This document shows positions 50,917 through 58,794 of a stretch of DNA of 64,000 nt, piece after piece. The notes beneath the pieces were generated by a model. The model was not told the DNA's origin and made no database searches. It saw only the letters and a list, made by a program, of their open reading frames with translations. Every line of letters starts with the position of its first letter. Position 1 is the stretch's first letter. The stretch is from assembly GCA_900540345.1 (NCBI GenBank), contig UQFK01000001.1, positions 62,001 to 126,000 on the forward strand, written 5' to 3'. This DNA comes from an uncultured Eggerthella sp. (GTDB taxonomy: Bacteria; Actinomycetota; Coriobacteriia; Coriobacteriales; Eggerthellaceae). The position numbers and the translations under genes are program-made.

Positions 50917-53421
50917 CTAGTCTTCCCTGAGCGCGAAATAGGGGCTATCAAGATCGAAGCTTGGGCTATAGAAGCCGTCACCCTTCACGAAATAGACTGG
51001 CCAAAGATATTGGAGCAGCGCAGCCTCGCGCTTACGTTTGATAAGAAACGCTTGCGAATAATTACGCAAACGATTGACCGAACGAGAATGAGTGAGCGCA
51101 ACGTAAGGCGTATAGACCGTGTAGAATCCAAGCTCGAGCGCTTTCAGACAGAAATCAACATCAGAATACGCGATCGAGAATTCTTCAGTGAAGCCTCCTA
51201 CCTGGTCGAACACCTCACGCGATACGAACATGCAGTCACCTGAGACTGCCGAAACATTGTGAGAGACCGCGCATCGATCAAGATAACCACGCCACCCTGA
51301 AAACATGAAGCGCGAAAGCGGAGTGATGATGTGTTTACCGCCGACCACAAGTCCGCCATGCTCGATCGTACCATCCAAGAAGAGCTTCTGAGGACCAACG
51401 ATGCCAACGCGTTTGTCCTGGAAATAACCCAACATGATCTGGATCGCATCAGGAGTGAGGATGCGTGTATCGTCAGTCATGAAAAAGTAGTAATCACTCT
51501 TGATCTGTTTGACCGCGAAATTCGCCACGCGTGCATGATTGAATTCGCCAGTCCACTGAAGCGTTGAGAAGGTATCGAAGCGCTTTGCAAGACGTTCGTA
51601 GCATTCCTTCGTTGTCGCAGCTGTACTTCCAGTATCGACCACGACAACCTTGAAATCGGCATAGTCGATCTGCTGATATATGCTCTTGACGCATCGCTCG
51701 ATCTGATCAGCATTGTTCTCAGAATTGATGACGATGGTAACCGTGGGTGTTTCGAGCAACACATGGCGAATGCGATAACGAAACGGAAGATCGAGGCTCA
51801 GCACCTCCCCGCTCATACCAACACGCTTGCAGTGAGCGACGAGTGCTTTTCTGCCAGCTTCTTGATCACGGTCAACATAGGCCCGATCAGGTTTCATCTC
51901 TGAAGCGAATCGACGATGACAGAGGACACGCGCAATATGGCATACCTTGCGCGCCTGTTCCGATGCGCGAAGATTGAGGTCATACGCAAGTGCGCCCTCG
52001 AATGCGGGGTCGAGCAACCCGATCTTTTCGAGCAGCTGCTCGCTATAGATGACGAAGCTTCCAAAATAATTGAACGAACGCAAAAGCTCGGGCGAATAAT
52101 CAGGGCGTAACACCGGATGCGAATGATATCCCTGTACATCGACTGTATCGGAATCGCAATAGATCACATCACACGTAGGAAATGCGTTGATGGTGCGCAC
52201 ACATTCGAAAAGCGCATTGGAAGCGATAAGGTCATGAACCGACAGGCAGCCTACGTATTCACCCTCTGCTGCATAGATAGCGGTATTGATCTTTTCGGTA
52301 CGAGAAAGATTCGGATCAACATCGACCAGATACATGCGATCGTCCTGAAAGACCTCGAGCAATGAGGTGGCGCTTGTCTCTTCGCCCGTTGCATTGACTA
52401 AGATAAGCTCCCATTTGCTGTAGCTTTGCGTGATAAGAGCATTCATCGCATCATGAATATGATGATGCTGTGCATCGTCTAGGACACACACGATGCTGAT
52501 GAGCGGATTGCGCTCGAAGCGAACCGACACCTGCTCGAACAGCGTGGGCAGATCGGCACGCTGATGATCCTGGTACCACTGATCGTAGCGTGGGTCACTG
52601 TAGGCAGTTTGCGTCTGCTCAGCAAAATCTTCCAACAGAGCTGTAAGACTCTTCTGACCAAGCATCGCAAATCCGGGTGCGATAGTCCCTACGGTGTCGG
52701 TAGCGCAGATGCAGATCTCGCCGTTCGACTTTGGTAGTGCGACCGAAAGCTCAAGATGGCGTCGCTCGAGCGATCCAAAGTCTTCACCATGAGTGACGCT
52801 GTCTTCGATCACGTCGAAATCAAGATCGAGCGGCCTTCCGAAGCCATCGAGAAAATCGAACTCGATCGAACTCTCTGAATGGTATGGCATATCAACCGAT
52901 GCGCTGATAAGCACTTTGTTTCCTTCTTCGATAGCACGCAGAAACGATATCTGAATGCGATCGTGGACAAAGCTCTTGCTCATTTGTTCGAGCGCTTCGC
53001 TCTGGAACATACCGCGGCGAATATCGAGACGGCTGCGCCATCTGAACGCATCGACATCGAGACTATTCACGCAGAAGGATTGCGTCTTACCTTCCGCGTT
53101 GATGGCGCGAAACTCCAACACCCAACGCTTCACATTGAACCATGGGAGTACCACAACGAAGAAGCGTACAGCGGGTGAATTCTTCGCATGCTGACCAGCA
53201 AGAATGTCGTCATGTACCGCAAGCGCCGTGTCGAAGAGCGCATGCTCCATCGCAAGCAAGTCAGTCTCGTTGACAAAAGGGAACACATCAGAAGGGATAC
53301 GAGCACCATTTTCGGTCGATGCAGTAAGAACGACAGGCAGACCTTCATCGTAATCTGTGATCTCTGAGAGGATATAGGCTTTATCGCCTGAACGACGCAT
53401 CAATTTAAAAGTTACGTTCAC
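50917..53421 (-). CDS. Large GT2-family glycosyltransferase, paralogue
   Basis: 834 residues from a GTG with GGAGAG upstream. The layout matches the next gene: beta-rich N-terminal part, DPRYDQWYQDH near 275, a first GT-A domain (PLISIVCVLDDAQ) and a second (TVTIVINSENNADQIERCVKSIY; VVVDTGS; FFMTDDTRIL) ending with FSIAYSDVDFCLKALELGFY. It resembles rhamnosyl- or cell-wall-polymer transferases. There is no membrane helix, so it works at the inner face of the membrane. It is preceded by gtrA at 56 bases. Confidence 0.85.
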   Translation of the reverse strand: MNVTFKLMRRSGDKAYILSEITDYDEGLPVVLTASTENGARIPSDVFPFVNETDLLAMEHALFDTALAVHDDILAGQHAKNSPAVRFFVVVLPWFNVKRWVLEFRAINAEGKTQSFCVNSLDVDAFRWRSRLDIRRGMFQSEALEQMSKSFVHDRIQISFLRAIEEGNKVLISASVDMPYHSESSIEFDFLDGFGRPLDLDFDVIEDSVTHGEDFGSLERRHLELSVALPKSNGEICICATDTVGTIAPGFAMLGQKSLTALLEDFAEQTQTAYSDPRYDQWYQDHQRADLPTLFEQVSVRFERNPLISIVCVLDDAQHHHIHDAMNALITQSYSKWELILVNATGEETSATSLLEVFQDDRMYLVDVDPNLSRTEKINTAIYAAEGEYVGCLSVHDLIASNALFECVRTINAFPTCDVIYCDSDTVDVQGYHSHPVLRPDYSPELLRSFNYFGSFVIYSEQLLEKIGLLDPAFEGALAYDLNLRASEQARKVCHIARVLCHRRFASEMKPDRAYVDRDQEAGRKALVAHCKRVGMSGEVLSLDLPFRYRIRHVLLETPTVTIVINSENNADQIERCVKSIYQQIDYADFKVVVVDTGSTAATTKECYERLAKRFDTFSTLQWTGEFNHARVANFAVKQIKSDYYFFMTDDTRILTPDAIQIMLGYFQDKRVGIVGPQKLFLDGTIEHGGLVVGGKHIITPLSRFMFSGWRGYLDRCAVSHNVSAVSGDCMFVSREVFDQVGGFTEEFSIAYSDVDFCLKALELGFYTVYTPYVALTHSRSVNRLRNYSQAFLIKRKREAALLQYLWPVYFVKGDGFYSPSFDLDSPYFALRED

Positions 53422-53477
53422 GCCATCTCTCCTACTCCCTGAGAACCCTATCGTATCCTTATTCTAGTGCTTTTGGT

Positions 53478-53864
53478 CTAGTGCTTCTCCAAGAAGATCT
53501 TTCGGGTAACAAAGTTCCAAATTGCCACCAAAAACGTAACAACAAACTTGGCGATACGGTAGTCGACAAACCAAATGCTCACGAATAACCACATGAGCAC
53601 ATCGTTCAAGATCAACCCGATAATGGATAGAACGACAAAGATGATGAATTCACGATGGCGAGACAGATCATCTCGACGCTCAAAGACATAGCGCATAGAA
53701 GCCACATAGTTGAAGATGACCGAAACGATAAATGAGATGGTGTTCGAGATAAGGTACGGAACGCCAAAGAATTCAGTGAGCGCAACCATAAGCCCGTAAT
53801 CGATGAGGAACGCGATAACGCCCACGATACCGAACTTCATGAATTGAGCGATGAGCTTCTTCAA
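53478..53864 (-). CDS. GtrA-family membrane protein
   Basis: 128 residues if the TTG at 53864 is used: it gives MKKLIAQFMKFGIVG, the family-type N-terminus, with GGTGGGG just upstream. The next in-frame ATG (53840) would cut into helix 1. Four membrane helices, GtrA pattern (FLIDYGLMVALTEFFGVPYLISN; FIFVVLSIIGLILNDVLMWLF). GtrA proteins help move or flip lipid-linked sugars, consistent with the two glycosyltransferases behind it. The tRNA-Glu terminator ends about 20 bases before the start. Confidence 0.82.
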   Translation of the reverse strand: MKKLIAQFMKFGIVGVIAFLIDYGLMVALTEFFGVPYLISNTISFIVSVIFNYVASMRYVFERRDDLSRHREFIIFVVLSIIGLILNDVLMWLFVSIWFVDYRIAKFVVTFLVAIWNFVTRKIFLEKH

Positions 53865-53883
53865 ATAGGGACCCCACCATAGT

Positions 53884-53907
53884 AAAAACGAACCCAGGAA
53901 GGTTCGT
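53884..53907 (-). terminator. Terminator of tRNA-Glu
   Basis: On the minus strand ACGAACC pairs with GGTTCGT (7 bp, 6-nt loop), followed by five T. It starts 13 bases past the tRNA and lies immediately before the gtrA start. Confidence 0.8.
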
Positions 53908-53919
53908 TCGGTGATTCTA

Positions 53920-53994
53920 TGGTGCCCCCAACGGGAATCGAACCCGTGTTTCCGCCTTGAAAGGGCGGCGTCCTGACCGCTAGACGATGGGGAC
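53920..53994 (-). tRNA. tRNA-Glu (anticodon UUC)
   Basis: Acceptor GTCCCCA pairs with TGGGGGC (one T-G pair), discriminator A, CCA encoded. The anticodon stem CCGCC/GGCGG encloses CTTTCAA, anticodon TTC. The T-arm is GGTTCGATTCC. Confidence 0.95.
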
Positions 53995-54021
53995 AGCACT
54001 GCTGCAAAACACAGCCTGGTT

Positions 54022-54050
54022 ATTATCACAAAGCTCCCCTGCTTTTGCAA
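54022..54050 (-). promoter_or_regulatory. Promoter of tRNA-Glu
   Basis: Minus strand TTGCAA (54045-54050), 17-base spacer, GATAAT (54022-54027), 28 bases before the tRNA 5' end. Confidence 0.55.
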
Positions 54051-54203
54051 GTATTCATCGGCGATTTTTTTCCGTGCGACGTGAACGTAGATCGCCTTTC
54101 CTATCGCAGAATAATTCGCTCCATCGCCCGAACGTTAGAAAACCCGGTGCCGTTTGCAACGTAAAGTAGAACTGTACACTTCAGATCAAAAGAAACGAGA
54201 GGC

Positions 54204-54530
54204 ATGAGAATAGCAGTAGCCAGCGAAGGCCTGGATGTGAGCACGCACTTCAGCTCATGTACCAACTTCAATTTCTACAAAGTAGAAAACGGTGAACTGG
54301 TCGACTCGCGCAATTTGCCCAGTCAGGAGCATTTGTGCGGTTCGCAAGCTAATTTCTTACGCCAGATCGAAGTACGTGTACTCGTATGCGGTGCGATCTC
54401 TGAGCGAGACATCGAAATCATGAACAAAGCCGGCATCACTGTGGTGACTGGCGCCTCAGGCAACGCTTTGCAAGCTGCAGACGCTTACTTGCACGACGGC
54501 CTTCCGAATGCAACTGTGTGCGCAGTCTAG
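54204..54530 (+). CDS. NifX/NifB-like dinitrogenase cofactor-binding fold protein
   Basis: 108 residues, full-length for the small family type: MRIAVASEGLDVSTHFSSC start, VLVCGAISERDIEIMNKAGITVV core. These proteins share the fold of the FeMo-cofactor carrier NifX, but here no nitrogenase gene is present, as in many anaerobes; the function is unknown. It is a lone plus-strand gene between minus-strand genes. Confidence 0.85.
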   Translation: MRIAVASEGLDVSTHFSSCTNFNFYKVENGELVDSRNLPSQEHLCGSQANFLRQIEVRVLVCGAISERDIEIMNKAGITVVTGASGNALQAADAYLHDGLPNATVCAV

Positions 54531-54666
54531 CATCTATCGCAACCGTCTAGATTCCCATACATCCCCACAAACAAACGAAGGCTGCGAACCCCGCAAGCTC
54601 AATGCTCACAGGATCCACAGCCTCTCACGCATCCGGGTCTGGGATGCCTATCTCACCGAAGAGAGC

Positions 54667-55890
54667 TTACGGTATCGTAATCTCACGACCTTCGAAGATG
54701 TAGCCCATAGCGCCTTCATGCTTCTCACATTCACGAGCGATGGTGATGCGCTGGACGGTCGGTGCGCCTTCCTCGAGCCACATTGCACGGCAGTCGCGGT
54801 ACAAGCGCTCGGTCGGGCCATAAGGAGAATCCTCGAAGTAGCCGTCTCCACCAAAGATCTCAAGCATCTCATCAGAGACCAAGCGAACGGTATCGATCGA
54901 GAAGAGCTTGCAGATAGCAGCCTTCTCATCGATGAACTCGTTATAAGGATCGAAGTCGAAGGTGTTTGCAAAATCGTAGATGGTACAACGCAGCGCGTGG
55001 ATCTTCATCTGCATATTAGCGATCTTCATCTTGATCGCCTGACGCTTGATGATGGGCTTGCCGAAGGTAACACGGTCCTTAGCACGCGCAAGGGAGATCT
55101 CGAGCATACGCTGAGCCATGCCGAGGTTAGAGCAAGCGATGTGGACACGGGAGACAGAAAGCGAATGGATCGCCACTTCCATGCCTTGACCTACCTCACC
55201 AAGCAGATACTCTGGATCGAGCTCAAGATCCGTAAACTTAAGACCTGCATGACCTGCGCCACGACAACCCATCATATGAGGCATCGGCACAAGCTCAAAG
55301 CCTGGAGCATCAACGGGAACGAAGAATGCTGACAAGCGCGTATCCTTGTCGTCATCTGGGTTGGTGACCGCGATGACGTAGGTGTAGTCGGAGCAGTCGG
55401 TGTGAGAGATAAGCCATTTCTCACCATTCAAGATCCATTTACCCTTATCTTCATCCCACACAGCAGTGGTGTGAAGGTCAGCGCCCGTGCCGCCAGTCTG
55501 CTCAGTGATAGCGAAGTTACAGTAGATGGTCTTATCTTGGAACTTGTCCATGAGCTTTTCTTTGAGCTCAGGTTTGCCATAGTCCTCGAGGATGCGCCAG
55601 TTCATGTCAGCTGCATGATGGAGATGCATGCGCATGCCGCCAGGACCACGCGAGAACTCCTCTTGAACACGCAAGATCTCAAGCTCGTTTAGATTCCATC
55701 CACCATACTCTGCGGGAAGATAGAAGCGATACAGATCGTTCTCTTTTGCAAGCTCGTAGAATTCATCGGGAAACTTATTGGTTACCTCGATCTCCTTTTG
55801 CATCTCTTCAAAAGGCCCCTCCACGAGATCGCGGATCTGCTTGAGATATGCATCGAACATCTCGTCGGTAATAGTTGCATTTGGATTCAT
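54667..55890 (-). CDS. Acyl-CoA dehydrogenase family protein
   Basis: 407 residues. N-terminal helical domain, middle domain FAITEQTGGTGADLHTTAV near 125, KWLISHTDCSDYTYVIAVTN, and C-terminal FGGDGYFEDSPYGPTERLYRDCRAMWLEEG with the catalytic-type Glu before Gly. FAD-dependent alpha,beta-dehydrogenation (or enoyl-CoA reduction) of an acyl-CoA. No ETF, CoA-transferase or ligase gene is near, so the substrate is unknown. GGGGG precedes the ATG. Confidence 0.93.
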   Translation of the reverse strand: MNPNATITDEMFDAYLKQIRDLVEGPFEEMQKEIEVTNKFPDEFYELAKENDLYRFYLPAEYGGWNLNELEILRVQEEFSRGPGGMRMHLHHAADMNWRILEDYGKPELKEKLMDKFQDKTIYCNFAITEQTGGTGADLHTTAVWDEDKGKWILNGEKWLISHTDCSDYTYVIAVTNPDDDKDTRLSAFFVPVDAPGFELVPMPHMMGCRGAGHAGLKFTDLELDPEYLLGEVGQGMEVAIHSLSVSRVHIACSNLGMAQRMLEISLARAKDRVTFGKPIIKRQAIKMKIANMQMKIHALRCTIYDFANTFDFDPYNEFIDEKAAICKLFSIDTVRLVSDEMLEIFGGDGYFEDSPYGPTERLYRDCRAMWLEEGAPTVQRITIARECEKHEGAMGYIFEGREITIP

Positions 55891-55963
55891 TGATACCCCC
55901 TATATCATTATTAAACTGCACCTATTGTGAACCCCTCGATCATAGAATTCCAATCAGAAAACC

Positions 55964-55979
55964 ATTGCGTATAGCAAAT
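55964..55979. promoter_or_regulatory. LysR-type-like palindrome upstream of the acyl-CoA dehydrogenase
   Basis: ATTGCGTATAGCAAAT contains TTGC-n5-GCAA and fits the T-N11-A LysR box. It lies 74 bases before the start codon. No LysR gene is in the window, so this is tentative. Confidence 0.3.
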
Positions 55980-56184
55980 GGATCGATAGGCTACGTCTAT
56001 AAATCTATCAGAATATCTGCATGATAATGCGAGATGAAGAGCAGAGTTGCCAATCTGTCAAAGAATGACGCGTCAAGTTCGAAACATTTCGGTTACTCTC
56101 GCTTAATGCCGAGTCTGCACGTCCGAACTGCTCGATACTATTCTAGAGGGGATCACTCGAACGGAAAGGATGAAGGAGGCCGAT

Positions 56185-58794
56185 ATGGCGCATCGTATGC
56201 TCAACTACCTTTCGGTCATCTTCGCTATATTCAAACGAGACCTTCTTCGTATCGTGAGCAACCCTATCGCGCTCGTCTTGATCATCGGTGCCTGTGCCCT
56301 CCCCTCGGCTTACGCTTGGTATTGCACAGCGACAAATTGGGATCCTTACCAGAATACGCAAGGTATTCGCATAGCGGTCTCTAACGAGGATCAAGGCGCG
56401 AACACGCCTGAGACTGGACAGATCAACATCGGCAACGAGGTGGTCGATGAACTCAAGAATAATCATGAGCTCGGATGGAGCTTCTACGATACTTCCGATG
56501 AAGCGATCCAAAGCGTCTATTCGGGCGAATGTTATGCCGCCATCGTCATCCCGAGTAATTTCAGTGCCGATTTCACAAGCATCCTTTCAGGAGATTTCCA
56601 TGAACCCCAGATCGACTATTACCTGAATGAGAAGATATCCGCTTCTGCACCTGACTTCACTAACGAAGGCGCAGCAGTGATTCAAGACGAGATAGACGAG
56701 AACTTCGTGAACACAGTCTCTCAAACCGTGTTCAGTATTACGCAAAAATACGGCAAAGAGACCGAAGAGAAAGCCGACGATACTGAAAACAGCCTTGCAC
56801 ATGGTGTTGAACTTGCAAGTGCAGCCATCGCTGATGCCAAAGATGCACTTTCGACAACCAAGCCTGCACTTGAAGGCATGATAGACGCCGCAGGCAAAGC
56901 CGATAGCACGCTTGCCGATATGAAGGCAACGCTCCCGACCATGAATAAAACACTCGAGCAAGCACGATCAACGCTCGAACAGGCGCGCACCTCAGCCATC
57001 GATTACAGCAACAAACTACAGAGTGCACTCGATAAGAGCGCAATCGATATCGCCAAGGCCTCATCTGAGGCATCAACGTCGCTTTCGAAGGCGACCGTCC
57101 AACTCTCTCAAGTGCACGGTGAGACAACCTCCGCGCTTGCGCGCGCTCGCGCCATCGTCGCGCAAAACGATACGCTCATCGATTCGCTCGAGAAGATGGG
57201 TAGCACAGATCCCAACATCGTTTCGGCGCTCAACGATCTCCGCTCGTCAAATGCACAGCTTGAAAACACGATAAACGCACTTGAAGGAGCAAATAATACA
57301 CTCGACAACTCGCTTAAAAGCATCGGAGGGTTCGTAGAGACCATGAATGATGAAGCGAGCAAAGCATCGAGCGATCTTGCTTCTACTTCGGCTCAGATTA
57401 GAAGCGAGGTCTTGCCTGCCATCACATCGAGTCTCGACCATTACGCTGATGCACTCGGAACACTCTCTGGCCTTACCATCGCGCTCGAGACGAGCGTCGA
57501 TCAAGCACGCAGCTCGCTCCAAGGCTTGAGCAGCTCACTCTCGCAATCTCGCGACGCAGCATCTGATGCTCAAGTATCCCTCTCGGCTATCCAGGAGCGT
57601 CTCGACGATACCCTAAACGACTTGAAAGGCCTATCGTCTTCGGCCAGTGTGAGCAAACTCAACGAATTCTTGAAGATCGATCCGAGCAAAGCCGCCTCGT
57701 TCATATCTGCACCTGTGAAACTCGAAACAAGCAACGTCTATCCAGTAAAGAACTATGGCAGCGGTGTCGTGGCGTTCTTTACCAGCGTTGCGCTCTGGGT
57801 AGCAGGCTTTGTCTTCATCGATCTTCTAAAACTGCGCGTGCGCAAAGATGATCTGCCTGAATTTACTCAACGACAAGCCTATTTCGGACGCTGGTTGCTC
57901 TTCATGTTCCTTGGCATCCTTCCCCCGATCATCTGCTGCGCAGGAGATCTGATCATGGGAATCCAGTGCGTAAGCCCTCCCGCATTCATCTTTGCAGGCC
58001 TTATTTCGGGGCTCGTTTATGTCAATCTGATCTACGCATTCGCCCAAGCATTTCGCTATATCGGAAAAGGACTTGCGGTACTCTTCCTCATTATCCAGAT
58101 CCCTGGCTCTTCTGGACTCTACCCCATCGAGATGATGCCTGATTTCTACCAGGTTCTCCACCCACTGCTTCCCTTCACGTACACCATCGACGCTTTCCGT
58201 GAGTCCATCGGCGGCTTTTATGGAATGAACTATTGGATAGATTTGGCCATCCTTGTCTTCATCTTTGTTCCGATCGGTCTTTTCGTTGGACTCGTGCTCG
58301 GCAAATGGGCTTCGAATCTTACTTTGCTTCTCGATCGAGAGATCGGACGCACGGGTCTTTTCGATGGAGAACAAGCGCCTCAAGAGATGAAGCTTCGCCT
58401 CTCGACACTACTCAGAGCACTTCTGCATTCGCCAGAATATCGTGCAGATCTTATTGAGCGCGTCAAACGATTCGAGACACGCTTTCCAAAACTACGCACG
58501 ATCGGATGGTTCGCACTCATCGCACAATTCCTCATCACATTTGCCGTCATGATTCTGCTCCAAGCAGATGTGAACACCAAACTCTTCCTACTCATGGCGA
58601 TGGTCATCGGAATTATCGTAGTAGATACCTACCTCATTGTCATCGTGTATATGAAGACCAGCCTTTCATCTCAGCTCTCGCTCACCCAACTCTCAACCGA
58701 AGAGATAAGCGAGCAAGCAAAGCAGCGCATCAAAGCTCGAACGCCAAAGTTCTTGACTGCGTTAAAAGAAAAGAAGGAAGGTGATCGGTCATGA
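56185..58794 (+). CDS. YhgE/Pip-family membrane protein (first of pair)
   Basis: 869 residues from the ATG at 56185, preceded by AAGGAGG at 5 bases (the ATG at 56170 has no SD). One N-terminal membrane helix (ALVLIIGACALPSAYAW), the PIP signature NPIALVLIIG..., ATNWDPY, a long Ser/Ala-rich coiled-coil extracytoplasmic region (about 190-500) and six C-terminal helices in ABC-2-like arrangement. A further C-terminal cytoplasmic linker plus two more helices is present. The family is the phage-receptor/T7-secretion-like YhgE group; the transported substrate is unknown. It overlaps the next gene by 4 bases. Confidence 0.85.
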   Translation: MAHRMLNYLSVIFAIFKRDLLRIVSNPIALVLIIGACALPSAYAWYCTATNWDPYQNTQGIRIAVSNEDQGANTPETGQINIGNEVVDELKNNHELGWSFYDTSDEAIQSVYSGECYAAIVIPSNFSADFTSILSGDFHEPQIDYYLNEKISASAPDFTNEGAAVIQDEIDENFVNTVSQTVFSITQKYGKETEEKADDTENSLAHGVELASAAIADAKDALSTTKPALEGMIDAAGKADSTLADMKATLPTMNKTLEQARSTLEQARTSAIDYSNKLQSALDKSAIDIAKASSEASTSLSKATVQLSQVHGETTSALARARAIVAQNDTLIDSLEKMGSTDPNIVSALNDLRSSNAQLENTINALEGANNTLDNSLKSIGGFVETMNDEASKASSDLASTSAQIRSEVLPAITSSLDHYADALGTLSGLTIALETSVDQARSSLQGLSSSLSQSRDAASDAQVSLSAIQERLDDTLNDLKGLSSSASVSKLNEFLKIDPSKAASFISAPVKLETSNVYPVKNYGSGVVAFFTSVALWVAGFVFIDLLKLRVRKDDLPEFTQRQAYFGRWLLFMFLGILPPIICCAGDLIMGIQCVSPPAFIFAGLISGLVYVNLIYAFAQAFRYIGKGLAVLFLIIQIPGSSGLYPIEMMPDFYQVLHPLLPFTYTIDAFRESIGGFYGMNYWIDLAILVFIFVPIGLFVGLVLGKWASNLTLLLDREIGRTGLFDGEQAPQEMKLRLSTLLRALLHSPEYRADLIERVKRFETRFPKLRTIGWFALIAQFLITFAVMILLQADVNTKLFLLMAMVIGIIVVDTYLIVIVYMKTSLSSQLSLTQLSTEEISEQAKQRIKARTPKFLTALKEKKEGDRS

